Origin: Gamarada debralockiae
Taxonomy: Eukaryota; Ascomycota; Leotiomycetes; Helotiales; Hyphodiscaceae
DNA length: 55,388 bases
Reading direction: 5' to 3'
Assembly (NCBI GenBank): GCA_002803225.1
Contig: NXFV01001411.1
Location: 1 to 55,388 of the forward strand
The first letter of the stretch is position 1, and each line of letters starts with the position of its first letter. The position numbers and the translations under genes were made by a program. Positions 22,601 to 33,429 of the stretch are shown here, piece after piece. Below the pieces are notes generated by a model, which searched no databases, had not been told where the DNA came from, and saw nothing but the letters and a program-made list of their open reading frames with translations.

Positions 22601-23984
22601 TTGGTTCTTGTTCTTTTTATGGGGAATTTACCGACCGCGTCGGTAGGCGAGTTGTATATGACCGTAAGCCGCTGCTGCCTTCTCGAGGGAAAAGCCTAGC
22701 GTGATTTTGAACATCAACCAACCTGAAAACGCACTTAGTATTTGAGTTTTTGACCTAGCAAAAGTCTCACAACGCGCCTCTCACTGACGAAAAAAACCAT
22801 CCGTCCCTTCTCATTTGCCATCGCTCCCTGGTTTTGTACCCGAATATTCTCCTTGCTTTGATACCCGAGCTCGAGGGGGAAATAGGAACGGCGCCTTTTG
22901 CTTGGAACGCATGATTAGATGTCAGTCAAGTGACCCAAAATTCAACCCAAGCTCCCTAGACCTGGACTACATTACTGTTATCTTATCCTGTATCCTAACA
23001 ACTTTCTCGCCACTTTTTGCGTTCATAATGTATAAAGAACGGGGGTTGTAAGATCCACCCTCTCTACGCCTATACCCCATCGCGTTTCTCAAATGTTCAG
23101 GGTAATAGGTTCTCCTTTTGTTCCACATGTCGCCAACTCGGCTGCAACAGCCCTAGCAAGTATCACTACAAGACTAGTAATCTTCTTCTTTACCATAATC
23201 ACAATTGTGATATAGATCGCAGGTGTTCTTGAACCATTCCAGAAAGACAGCGGCCGGAGAATAAATGTTGAAACACCATTCAAAGCAACTGCTTGGTGGG
23301 TGTGTTACTGGGAAGAAAGGGGGCTGACCGCCGAATTGAGGACATTGAAGACTATTCGGCCCATATTAGACTAATGCTATTGAACTAGGTGGTGGTATCT
23401 GTTGAAGAGAAATTTTGCTTTAGTGGCTCGATTTGCGGGTCATCCAAAAACATCGGTCTAAGACGGGTTGACATTTCTCGTCGAAACATACAATGCGTAC
23501 CACAAAAGAAAAACCACCAAATTAAAGTGGAAGAAACAAAGCGACATTCATGCTGAATTCTCGAGTGGTTTAACATTAAATGTCTACAGGAACAGGATCT
23601 GCAATCAGATCGTCAACCAGCCTAGTTTCAGGCATCGTCTCTCGAGCCTTCTTCTCAATAAGCAAAGCCTTCGCTATAATGAGCCATCGCCTACAAATTG
23701 CAGCCATCAACCTATAGTAAATAAAAGGGAATGCGTATAGTAAAGCCAAATCACCATCGCCATGTTGTACTTGTCAATCTTGAAAGCCCGGATTTCATAT
23801 CCTTCGGCTTCGGAAGGAAAACATGGAGAAACATGCAAACCAGGAAAGCCTTGCACAACGGGTCGTGATTAAACCCACCAGGTGTGAGTACAATCTGTTC
23901 CGGTGAGTGTTCGTCATGTGATATATCACTACCTCTTATCACTTCAAAATTTCTCGGCAAGTATTAGTCAAATCAAGTACAAAT
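22601..23984 (-). other. Mostly non-coding; possible relic of a multi-pass membrane protein
   Basis: Minus-strand pieces read like fragments of one coding region: PEQIVLTPGGFNHDPLCKAF (about 23840-23900), FPSEAEGYEIRAFKIDKYNM then AMVIWLYYTHSLLFTIG (about 23700-23810), LIIAKALLIEKKARETMPET (about 23620-23680), and hydrophobic IYITIVIMVKKK (near 23180). They are in different frames with stops between them. I do not recognise the family. It could be a decayed gene or chance. Confidence 0.25.
23888..23914 (-). repeat. 27-bp inverted repeat, left copy
   Basis: The reverse complement reads ACGAACACTCACCGGAACAG followed by ATTGTAC. It matches 24868-24894 on the plus strand at 25 of 27 positions. 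Both differences are C here and T there. Confidence 0.75.
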
Positions 23985-24330
23985 AGGCTTAAATTAAAGA
24001 TATTAATACTTAGTTGCGCCCCTTTGTTTTTAATATACAAATCTATCCGTTTTGACATACTCTCATTTAATTTCAATAGCGAGCTTAGTGAGATTTTTAG
24101 CAATACTTTATGTAATGCTACTTCTAAATCAGAGAGTGTTCGTGTTCTATAGCATATCTTTTTAATTCGAGTCTTAATTTATGCCTGTATATCCTCAATT
24201 GAAGACAAATCAAGTAAGTGTGGCGGCTAGTGTATTGTCTTGACTTTTTGTGACTCGAGGAAGTCTATCACAAGCTTTGCCTTATGTCACGAAGCATTAT
24301 CCTCTTGTATAACTACCTCTAGGCTATAAA
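23985..24330 (-). mobile_element. Tc1/mariner-type transposase remnant
   Basis: Minus-strand translation gives VIQEDNAS, HKAKLVIDFLESQKVKTIH, a stop, PPHLLDLSSIEDIQA, a stop, IKTRIKKICYRTRTLSDLEV and ALHKV. This is the catalytic C-terminal part of a Tc1/mariner transposase: the second acidic residue sits in EDNAP.H.A, and the third lies in W-PPYSPDLNPIEN. The two stops fall where the family has Trp (WPPYSPDL and the W before MKTR), as expected from TGG to TAG or TGA change. No N-terminal helix-turn-helix or first Asp was recognised, so the element is truncated and dead. Confidence 0.85.
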
Positions 24331-24404
24331 GTCAATACATTCTTTTATAAAATAGAATAAAATGCTCTTATAGTACTTCTTTATACTGTTCGGCCGTTAT
24401 TATT

Positions 24405-24449
24405 GTGGTGGGGCGACATGCGAGTATAAGCGCTTCCCGATTGCGCTGG
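24405..24449 (+). repeat. 45-bp dispersed repeat, copy A
   Basis: Begins GTGGTGGGGCGACATGCGAG and ends TTGCGCTGG. The reverse complement recurs at 37262-37306 with 43 of 45 identities. The bases flanking the two copies do not match, so the shared unit is sharply bounded, as for a transposon terminal repeat. Confidence 0.85.
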
Positions 24450-24867
24450 GTATCGCACGTGCTCTTAGTAAGGGATAAAACCAGAACGAAAACTAACGAT
24501 ATAAAACGAAGGTCATGGTGCTCGAACGCACTGCAGAACGTATCAGAAAAACGAGGTAAAAAGATTGCATAGATATCTAAGTGCTACTCTAGCCGCGAAA
24601 GCCATTTATGCCTAGCTGGCACGTGATCAGGCTAGCTAAGCGAGGGTTCTTACAGTTGTAAAGATCCAAAACCTGAAAAACAAGGCCACAACAATTTTCC
24701 CCACTACAATATTTGCGTATAATCAAGGCCCTTTAGGGCTAGAAGAAGCTCTCGACAAGAGGGTTTTAACTTATATTTGTTTATTTTAAGTGCGGAATTT
24801 GTAAGGCTCCAAGTTAAGATAGGAAGTAGGGTAGCACCCTATAACACTAAGCCGAATTCGGCTGATA

Positions 24868-24894
24868 ACGAACACTTACTGGAACAGATTGTAC
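24868..24894 (+). repeat. 27-bp inverted repeat, right copy
   Basis: Partner of 23888-23914 in opposite orientation (25 of 27). Together they span about 1.0 kb around the mariner remnant, so they may be its terminal repeats. Confidence 0.7.
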
Positions 24895-25264
24895 AGTACT
24901 AAGTGAGGGGTCAAAATTTAGCTATACTTTCCAACTTATATAACTCGACTATTTTCTAGTCTCCTTTAAATAATATTTTGATTAATTAATTGTATTAAAT
25001 CTAAATTGTATTTCTAATTATAAGTTAGACTTAATTATAGCGTATTGTATTACTTAATTTTAAGGTCTAAAGAGCGCGTTTTCCCACGTAAGGACCCCTG
25101 TCGGGGTTTAGAACACAGCCAGATTTTTAACTCTTATAACTCGATGATTTCTTAGTCTTTTAATATGATTTTGAATCAATTGGTACTATATAGCTGTTAC
25201 TATAATAATATTCTACAAACGATAGCGAGATTTTATTGATAATGTGTCGCACTGGATGCACAGT

Positions 25265-25285
25265 GCACGTGCGCTGCGCACGTGC
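25265..25285. repeat. Inverted repeat with two CACGTG cores
   Basis: GCACGTGCGC (25265-25274), one T, GCGCACGTGC (25276-25285): perfect 10-bp arms. A second perfect palindrome, AGCACTAGTGCT, lies about 20 bases downstream. The region is GC-rich inside an AT-rich island. Confidence 0.75.
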
Positions 25286-25675
25286 TCATAGGAGCTGAGA
25301 CAGCACTAGTGCTGAGCTCTCGTATTTGTCAAGCGTAGCTCTTCTGCCCCTTAATAAATCAGACAACATTGCTAAGCTCAACGAACGTATTGTGTGTGAC
25401 ATAATGTATGTAGAATAATAAGTTCTATGTTAACTCACACCGGGTGGATTTTAATTTACGATCCGAGTGTTATCCTGCGTGACCACTCTCTTTCCTCTTC
25501 CATTTCGATCCTCCCAAGCTTTGTAAGCCCGATGATTCGAACCAACATGCTGTTTGGAACTCCGAGCCCGTCCCACCACAGCAGCGTACGAGATCCTATT
25601 CTTCTTCGGTTTCATCTTGGCAGGTTTGAGCTCTGAACATAACTTGTTAGCATCCTCGATACCAGCAGTCCTAAA

Positions 25676-26873
25676 TCATTGAAAAGGAATCTCACCAGTC
25701 CCGGGCAAGAGGGGAAATTCTCGCAACGTATTTTTCAAGTGAAACTCCTTGTCTGCCTTCCAATCCGCTTCCATGACGATGATTTTCCTACCAAGCGGAA
25801 CAATTTCTGCATAGAAACCATGACTTCGCCGTAGTCTCTCCATTTTTCTTTGCGAAAACGTTGACCAGTTACCTGAGACATCACGCAAGAATACATGGGC
25901 GTGGTACAATTTGGATGGGTGGCAGGAGTTCTGGACCAAGTAAACATCGGCATGGCTTTCGTTCCGCAAAAGACGTATAACGACAAGATTTTCAAACTCC
26001 GTAGCACTTAGGCGTTTGTCGTTGTTGAATGGTTCCATTCCCGGCCCTGAAAGATTGATTTCCTCAAGAAAGGCTTCATGTGTGATGCTCACACTCCCAT
26101 GGTCAATTGTCAGGCGAAGAAATGTCACTCCACCTCGGTACTCAATCTCTTCAAACCTGCCTCTTCGTTTGCAAGGGGAATCCTGTGGGAGCGGCCCTCT
26201 CGGATCATATTCTTCTTCCAGATCTCTGAAGTTTTGAACTCTCGACAACCCCTTTTTCTTCGTTTCCAATTGCTGATAGACAGGCATGCTCTGACTTCTG
26301 ACAAACGATGCTGGTGTTACCGGCGTCGAGAATTTCCATCCGAGTAAAACAGGGCGGCTCTTTGACTGGATAAGGAGCTCCAAGTCATCATGGGCTAGTT
26401 TGAGCCGTCGACACACTACCCAAGATTTGCCCCGCCCTGAGGATTTTTTCCACGCGGTGACACCTCTTGCTCCGATGATGTCGGTGCCGTTGCTCTTCTT
26501 TGCCCGTCTGTGGAAAATGATGAATTGAGATTTGGGTGTTTCCAGCTTGGGTAGGCTGAGCTTTTTCGTTTCGTCTAGATCCTTTTACTGCTGTGTCGCC
26601 AAGAACTTGAATGACTGGCTCTGTGAATGAGGATGATGCTAAGTCCTTCTTCCATTTCTGTGTCGGTTTCGTCTTTTGAGTTGGTTCAGTCGTTTGAGTT
26701 GTTTCGGTGTTTGGAGTAGTTTTATTCTTTGAGGTCGTTCTCGTCTTAGGATTCGTTTTAGTGTTTCGAGTTGTCGTCTTTTTGATCGTTTTCGCCTTGT
26801 GAGCCATTTCGTATTGCTCCAATTGCTTCTCGGAGTGGAGAATACTGTTCAATGCAGCCAACAACGACCTCAA
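25676..26873 (-). pseudogene. Lys/Thr-rich hypothetical protein split by one frameshift
   Basis: On the minus strand one frame runs from above 26873 (first ATG at 26807, MAHKAKTIKKTTTRNTK...) through a Lys/Thr repeat region (TTSKNKTTPNTETTQTTEPT) to VIQVLGDTAVK. The frame one base further on then reads naturally from DLDETKKLSLPKLETPKSQF through IIFHRRAKKSNGTDIIGARG to the stop at 25676. The switch lies in the AAAAGG run at about 26581-26586, where one extra base accounts for it. No GT-AG pair of normal length fixes it. An intron-like GTATGT...CATAG sits just upstream (about 26875-26930), but the exon before it carries a stop. I recognise no domain. It is either a recent pseudogene, a programmed-frameshift gene, or an assembly error in a homopolymer. 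Confidence 0.5.
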
Positions 26874-27807
26874 AAACTATGAGCTTAGCCGGTTAAATGG
26901 CCCACAGGAATTGGAAAACATACCTATCTCAAATTATTGGCAATTGACTTCAATGTCTTCTCCACTTTGCGTTCTCAGATTTACCAGCCTTGAAAATATC
27001 CTTGAAAATAACCACAAGTTCGTCCAATGCTCCTCACATATATGACGTCCAGCAGGCAAGGCTGGGCTGGGGCTTGGGTGGGGCAGTGTTTGGGGGGCCT
27101 TCAATAATGGCCAATCGATTTCCAGCCAACAAGGCTCCAGCCATGTGACCTGTCGATAAATATTTCTTGTTGGAAGTTGCAGAAGAACTCGATGAGTTAA
27201 GACAAGTGGGAAGTTAATTGCGTGATAGCTTAAAGCTTGCAAAATACACAATAGGTCGAACACCCACATTTGAAGAAGCACGAATGGTCAGCAAAGAACG
27301 TTATGAATTCAAGTTCTATGTTGATGTAACATATTGGTTGTGGCTCCTTGCTTGGCCTTAACGGCGTTCACGAAGTTACCAAAGACAACCAATTGATCCT
27401 CCCCAGCCCCTTTCCCCAAAGTCTTTTCCCAAAACATATTCACCATCATAACCACAACTTAACAGACAAGACCATGCCAATCCACAAGTCGTATTTTTCT
27501 TTCCAATTCAGAGTCCCATCGAAACCTGACGACGAAGTAAAGAACTCTCTTTCCGATATCCAAATCGAAAATGCCGGGCACTAGTGATAGAGTAAGTTGC
27601 CGGGAGAGTAAGTGCCGGGAGAGTAAGTGCCGGGCACTATTGATAGAGTGTGTGTCAGGCACACGGGACTCCATAAGATATCCGGCAATCGTTTCTACAC
27701 CGAGAGGACCAGCCAGAGAATCTGAGATCGCTGCTGGCCAGTAATTCGTGTGCAGAATACCGAACACCATCCTTTCCGTCTGCATCGTTTCAGTTGCATA
27801 GGACAAC
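26874..27807. other. Intergenic with a short tandem repeat
   Basis: No gene supported. A minus-strand 115-codon frame (26934-27281) has no recognisable features, though ERKVEKTLKSIANNLR in another frame near 26930-26980 could be an exon of the frameshifted gene downstream. Tandem GCCGGG units occur at 27573-27650. Confidence 0.35.
27573..27650 (+). repeat. Short tandem repeat, GCCGGG units
   Basis: Two exact 15-bp units GCCGGGAGAGTAAGT (27599-27613, 27614-27628) are flanked by two related longer units, GCCGGGCACTAGTGATAGAG and GCCGGGCACTATTGATAGAG, at 27573 and 27629. The short unit looks like the long one with about 10 bases deleted. Confidence 0.8.
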
Positions 27808-28850
27808 CTAAACTGCACGGTGTTTATCATCTTCTGATCTCCCAGCCATAGTGCGTATATGACGCAGGAGACGGTCCTTTCGAATGAAGGTGCTTCCACA
27901 TTTGCAAGCAAACGGTCGAGCTGATCCCTTTCGGCACGATATGGAGGTGTCTAGGTGACGTTGCAAGTCTTTTAATAGACCGAAACAACCCCCGCAACTG
28001 TCACATATGTTTGGATGCCGGAGATGCTTGTGGGATTTTTGAATGTGATACCTGTAATTCTCAGTAAAGGATGACAGTATATAGGAGTACAAGTACATAC
28101 TCGAGACGTTCGCTTGAGAGAAGTTTAGAACAGTGTGGACATTTGAAACGAGGAAGGACCGAGATTTGTCTCTTTCGATTCTCTTGTGATTCTTGATAGG
28201 GTGTTTCATTCCCAAGTGGTGTTGAAACCCTACTGGTCGTGTTATAGATATCACAGTCAAATCCCAGAGTCGAAGATATTTCTATAGGATTCCAATCTGA
28301 TTGAACAGGTGAAATGGAATTCTGGGTTAGTGTGCAGTCTGCAGCATCTGGATAAGCTTGCGAAGCTTTTGGGTCGAAATCAATAGCAGAATTGGCTGGC
28401 GTATTGAAATCGACCGATTGTTGACTAAATCCGGATGGCTGTGAGGCTGTTTGAAATACCGCTGATATGCTGTCCGTCGCCTCATTTGCGCAAGGAGGTT
28501 CAAAGCAAACACTCGCAAGCGCAATTTGGCATTCCTGGTGGACCTCACTCGAAAAGAGTTCAGAGTTGATATTGTCGGTCCACCAGTCTGGATCAGGAGC
28601 AGCGATCGAGAAAACGGCGCGGGAATCATCATTCCAAACCTGGTCATGCAATTGGAGCGGTGCCGACTGTGGGTATTGGTTAAGAAGAAACTCAGACTTG
28701 TTAGATTGGCATGACCTGCTGAGTTCTAGGTCACGATCATGGTGGTTTGGGGGAATAATGGGGAAGACGAAGCTACCCTGGGGCGCTTCGTCGAGGGCTT
28801 TACCGTGAAATGAGCGACAACTACCTGAAAATGCTGTTGAGGTCAGCCAT
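27808..28850 (-). CDS. C2H2-type zinc-finger transcription factor
   Basis: The C-terminal two exons are clear: one down to 28101, then after a 49-nt intron (28100-28052, GTATGT to ACAG) 28051-27808. They carry three finger-like units: FKCPHCSKLL...YHIQKSHKH, CDSCGGCFGLLKDLQRHLD (last ligand apparently Cys in ISC) and FACKCGSTFIRKDRLLRHI. The upstream frame has no ATG of its own until a small first exon, 28850-28825 (MADLNSIF), joined by a 106-nt intron (28824-28719) with a CTAG-type branch. This gives about 295 residues. The N-terminal two thirds is acidic and Ser/Gln/Pro-rich (FQTASQPSGFSQQSVDFNTP), fitting an activation region. Likely a nuclear DNA-binding regulator; targets unknown. Finger exons are well supported, the first exon less so. 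Confidence 0.75.
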
Positions 28851-29723
28851 GACTTTCAACTCTCTTGCTGAAGTACAAAGATGTTGACTTACCAACCGAT
28901 CACTCTGAGTTCAGCGTATCTGAACCTCCACCTCCTCTACACGAAAACTAGTAAAGAGAAAGTAAACCAGAATAGGTCGATGAGGTTGACCTATATACGA
29001 GAAGCTGGCAGGCAAATTGTCCAGAGCCTTGTCAGAAGATCGCAAGCTCATTGGTGGCCCCCTGCGCTCCGCCACCGCGCCCCATCGTCAGCAGCACCAC
29101 CACCTACTAGGCTGTGTAAGACATCACTAAAAGATTCATTATTCTATAGGCACAATTTCCGGAAAATACAAAAGTTCGGTGTTCGCTTGACGAGGTTATC
29201 CCTGTGGACAAGCCTTTCAGCCATTTTTGCTGCCTACATGTGCGGTCAACGAAACCTGCCGAAAGTGTGATGGGGCCATCTATCATAGCCTTGTCTTTCA
29301 GAAACAGAGATACTTGGAAACAGATGAGGCTCGCTGCATTGGAGGCCCCATACTGACTTTAAATGCGTCTTTTCTAATCCTTCTGCTCTATCTGTCCAAG
29401 TATCCATCTGGTGTCAATGTTCTTTGGATGGATAAAGTGGGCAGATTGGGGCCAGATCTCTTGACCAGTCCTTAGCAGTAAGCCATGAGACATGAGCGTG
29501 GATTCTATCTTCTTGTTATCTTTGGAATGAGGGACCAGGTAGGTTGGGAATGAGTATAAACATGTTTGCCGGGTTCGAAGTTAGAATGGGTCGGCGCGAC
29601 CATCTGGTGTTCCGTGTCGACATTGCCACTCATATCAGCTGCAAAATCTTTGGTTCAATTAAAATATCACTTTCTTGAGCCGGTCATCGAACCCTAACCA
29701 AAGATCCCACACCACACTCGAAA
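28851..29723. other. Intergenic
   Basis: Presumed upstream region of the C2H2 gene on the minus strand. A GTAAGT near 28885 on that strand could start a leader intron. Plus-strand frames of 129 and 82 codons show no features. Confidence 0.35.
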
Positions 29724-30181
29724 ATGCCTGCAGAAATCGGGACATCTACCTATCCTCGAAAAGCCTCAGAGACTGCCGCGCATCTCAAGTTAGCTCTCAG
29801 TCATTATGGCAAGGAGTTATGGGCTGACTCCATGCCAAACTCTCCAGTACTCCGCAACAGCAGAGCGGTTCCATACCCCGGCGGACATGATTTATCAACG
29901 AGCAATATGCCTCAAGACGATGCCAAGACAAATACTATTGACTTCTCTTCGAAGACATCCGCCTATTCGCTAGAAATATGGCTGACCCAAGGAAGGAAAG
30001 AAGGGCCGTGGAACTCAATCAGGCTCTAACCGACATACGTCGTGAGGCTATGGTTTGGAAACCTACGATCAGTGGCGCGAAAGATACATGTGATTGGAGC
30101 ATGATCGTGGAAATTGGACATGAGAACCTCTTGGAGGAAGACACTCTTTTGGGATGCAATGGTTCAGATTTGAGAACTTGA
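29724..30181 (+). CDS. Small hypothetical protein, possibly broken
   Basis: ATG 29724 opens a 101-codon frame (MPAEIGTSTYPRKASETAAH..., LALSHYGKELWADSMPNS) ending at 30029. A different frame reads naturally from LFEDIRLFARNMADPRKERR through VELNQALTDIRREAMVWKP to 30181, but a TGA precedes it. The two halves look like one coding region (a helical, charged protein) joined by an intron I could not place or split by a frameshift. No family recognised. Confidence 0.35.
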
Positions 30182-30677
30182 TTCAGAATTCTGTAAATTT
30201 GTTCGATTTCAGATAATTTATGGTCGATGTTGCTCTCATTGGTCGCGCGGATTTGGGTTTTCGAAGAGTACCTGGGATAAACGAGCTTCTCGGTTAATAA
30301 AAGGGGTTTCAACTCAACTATATTTCCGAGGGCGAGTGCAGAATGCTAAGCATCGAGCAATAATGCTTGCTGCGTATATTAATTGGCTTTCTGGTGCAAA
30401 ATGAACAGAGTAGCTTATAGACTATACCAACTCAAGCTCCACTTCAAACGATTGACGAGCAAACAGTGCAAAGCTAAAGTGGTTTCAATAACTGAGAAAA
30501 ACCAGAACGAGAAATGGCTATCTCGAGTTCATAACATGGAAATCACAACAAAACAACCGCCTTAGGTCTAGGTTGCTTTCAGGCTTGCTACACTGCAATT
30601 CTATTAGCCTTATATCGGACCTAACTTCCAAGCAGACCACATCATTGACATCCATCTCCAAATCGCCAACACAAAGC
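30182..30677. other. Intergenic
   Basis: Nothing recognisable; short frames only. Confidence 0.4.
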
Positions 30678-31322
30678 TTACTCCTTTCCATCACGCGGTC
30701 GTTTCCTCCTTTCGACTGTATCACCTCTTCTTAGCGAGGCATTCTCTGATTTGGTATCAGAATCTGGGACTGAGGAAGACGGAATCCATGGATCTTCCCC
30801 TGCCCCTTGTTCCTGCGTACTATCCCGGTCTTGATTTCTTTGACATGCAGCTCCTGATCCATTAACGAACGCGTGGACTTTTGCTTTATTGCTGCAGAAT
30901 ACGTCCTCTAGCCATTGGCTTGTGCCCCCAGAGAGGGTACCATGGCTGTCGAGCCTACCGGCTCCTGGTGTTCGGTCGCTGACCGAGATATCGCTTCCCG
31001 CTGCTAGGAAGGAGCTTCGTGTCTCAAGGTGAAATTTGCTGCAAGGCAAGTAGTGCAATGAGAGTTATGCTGTTGATGGCTAGATTGTTTCGGCATGAAA
31101 GGGCTAGGACTTATGGCAATGTTCTTGGTAAGGACAATAGTGTCACGGATGTTTCTCTACCATTGCGACGAGATTTCACTAATGAAAGGGAATGTGGCTG
31201 TGACAGGATTAGAACGCGAATTTAAGGAACATAAGAACGCTGATGGAGGTGAGGTGCGCAATGCTCACTGTGATAGGTGCGGCGACTGCTGTGAGGGGTA
31301 GGAAGAGGATGATAGGCTTCAT
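30678..31322 (-). CDS. Possible small secreted protein with two introns
   Basis: On the minus strand ATG 31322 begins MKPIILFLPLTAVAAPIT, a classic signal peptide, followed at once by GTGAGC (intron from 31268). A CAG acceptor after CTAATCCTG leads to PHSLSLVKSRRNGRE. A further splice with a weak GTCCTT donor would reach the frame KFHLETRSSFLAAGSDISVS that runs to the stop at 30678. That last exon is hydrophilic, Ser/Gly/Asp-rich and ends in a basic RRKRPRDGKE. The signal exon is convincing; the join to the last exon is a guess. No family recognised. Confidence 0.35.
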
Positions 31323-32050
31323 TATGAGCTGTATTTTTGGATTACAGCTTGGGAAGCTGTGTATGCGGATTGAGGTAACGGAAAGATTGACTTTAGGAAG
31401 TGGACGCACTTGAGAATATAGTAGAGCTATATTTGATTCGCTGGAAAGAAGGTTTAGACTGGGAATTTTCAGGATGATGGCTTCGGTTGACTTCGAAACT
31501 CTTTGCTCCTCTTTCAATACAATGGCTTCTCGATGATCACAATCCTATTGAAACCCGCTAATCAAGCCTGTATAACATTCGTTAAGAGTGGTTGGTACTG
31601 TAACTGAGGTTCATTCTGGCGAGACTCAATTTCGGGTAGTCCGACCGAATTCCAGCAGAGAGATTATCGTATTTCAATTGTGTATAAATTCCACCTTGTC
31701 CAGAGCCGGGCTCTCGCCTTATCGGAGAATATTACGATCCTGCATTCACTTTTGGTTTCTACTTAGCTACTGTAATCTTGCTGGTTCTCAACTCGAGATA
31801 CTTTCCACGATAAACTTATGAAGCGTGAGGGAGATGAATTCATTGAGAAGTTATTTGGTCACTTGATTCGACGAAGAAATGAATCCATCGCTACGATCAG
31901 CCGCGATCACCAATCGTGATCATGAATTGATTTGTTGGTCCGCTTCAAGGAACAGGGACGAAGTCTAAACAAACGCTATGCAAATGCAGTATCTAGATAT
32001 TCCCAAACGCCACACAACTCCTCAATTATGTGGTGAATGCAGCTTGAGTC
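31323..32050. other. Intergenic
   Basis: Lies 3' of IDO and 5' of the possible secreted gene. No feature recognised. Confidence 0.4.
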
Positions 32051-33429
32051 TTAAGGGAGCGCCATTTCCTTCGTCTCATCCCTACTTTGCTTCAAAAAGG
32101 GCATTAATTCCGTCCCACCAGTCCCCGACAAACCTTCCGACGATTTTTTATTGCTCGACGCAACAGCAAGGTTCAACCCACAAGCAGACGGAGTGGCGGG
32201 AGCTTTTCGTGACGGCAAAATGATATATCGAGTCACAATTTGAATATGAATATCTCGAAAAGCAGCAAGTCGAGCGACGGCGAGGTTGTACGCGGCAGTG
32301 ACGTCGTCAGCACAAGCCGATGTATTGACGTAGTCGCGGATATTGGCCACGGATTCAATGTGCTGGAGAAAGCGACGGTGTGCGCCTGGCATGTAGTTGC
32401 GCATTTCCTGAAATCTTAAATTAGATTGCGATGTATGGAATTGGGAGGAAGGAGTTTGTACCGCGAGGAAACCATGCTTGGCCTTCAGATTCACTTCCAC
32501 AACCTTCGAATTCCTCGTCGGCGAATGCTCGACTCCAAGTACGATATCAAAGAACTGGATCAAGGAACTCTGGGCGTTGCTTCCACCACTGTATTGTCTC
32601 CATTGACCTCGTCCTTCGCCTTCGCCTTCATCGTAAAAAACACCATGCGGTAGGCCAGCGGACGCCATATTCTTGCTGCCGGCAAGAAAGGGTCTGATGC
32701 GGTGGTAGAAAACTTCTGGATCACATTTCTCATACATCCGATCTAAGATGGTTCCGACTTCTTGGACTGTGTCTCCGAAGTTGATCAGACATTGCACCAC
32801 CGTTTGCGGGTCGTTTGCTCGGACGGCATCCATGGCTTTGAGCATCATGGGAATGATTTCTGCGCCGCGTGCTTCGATCACGACAGAGATGAGATAAAAC
32901 CATGCTTCGTCAATCGTACCGGTGAATGTGTGCAGCACGGACAGATTTTCGATTTGAGAGAGATCTGAATTAGGCGATGCGGTGAAGTTCCATAAATTGA
33001 GTCCCGAGTAGGTAGCTGTTGGTGGGAGACCTAGATGTGAGGACACTTTGAGGAATGGAATTGAAATCGCTGCTGGTAATATCTACTCGATCATTAGCAT
33101 ACTCCAAACCATATAATATTCAGGGATAAACTGACTTCGGAGGGACTTTCTCCTCCCCAGATATACCCATGGGTCATGAACGACAGTAAAAGATACGCCC
33201 GCTGCCATTCATTTTCGGCAGTCAGTCTTGAAGTCGAAATAACAGGTAATAGGTCAACTTCTTGTCGTAATTGATTAGTTTCCAAAAGCGAATGTAATCG
33301 ACTAACAATTCTTTCCCAACTTCCGTAATAAGAATCCGGTAATCGCCGGAGTGGTAATTGATCTGGGAGGAAGCCATGCTGAGACGAGACTCCAAAGTCT
33401 TCAAGAATGACGTTCAAGGGCCCTAACAT
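32051..33429 (-). CDS. BNA2: Indoleamine 2,3-dioxygenase
   Basis: Three exons on the minus strand (33429-33136, 33082-32462, 32407-32051) give 423 residues. The first intron (53 nt, GTCAGT to GTAG) joins GGESPSE to ILPAAISIPFLKVS. The second (54 nt) is in phase with no stop and removes an insert before EMRNYMPGAHRRFL. The heme-ligand His lies in FRDIHIQIVTRYI (about 359), equivalent to the proximal His of human IDO1. The C-terminal loop GTGGTELMPFLKQSRDET is also conserved. The enzyme opens the indole ring of L-tryptophan to N-formylkynurenine with O2, the entry to NAD and kynurenine synthesis, in the cytosol. It is transcribed divergently from kynureninase across about 520 bp, which suggests joint control. 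Fungi often carry several IDO paralogues, so this may be an accessory copy. Confidence 0.95.

Larger units (their letters stand above)
24331..25675. other. AT-rich transposon island
   Basis: No gene. It contains one copy of a 45-bp dispersed repeat (24405-24449), the right copy of the 27-bp inverted repeat, a pair of related about 55-bp AT-rich segments (24932-24988 and 25128-25180, sharing TATAACTCGA.GATT-like sequence), and a CACGTG palindrome cluster near 25265. AT content and decay suggest RIP-mutated repeats. Confidence 0.55.

Noticed and set aside
24405..24449. Dispersed 45-bp repeat as a tRNA gene fragment
   Set aside because: No T-loop consensus and no cloverleaf could be drawn.
28881..29270. 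129-codon plus-strand frame
   Set aside because: Arg/Ser-rich chance frame over the upstream region of the minus-strand C2H2 gene.
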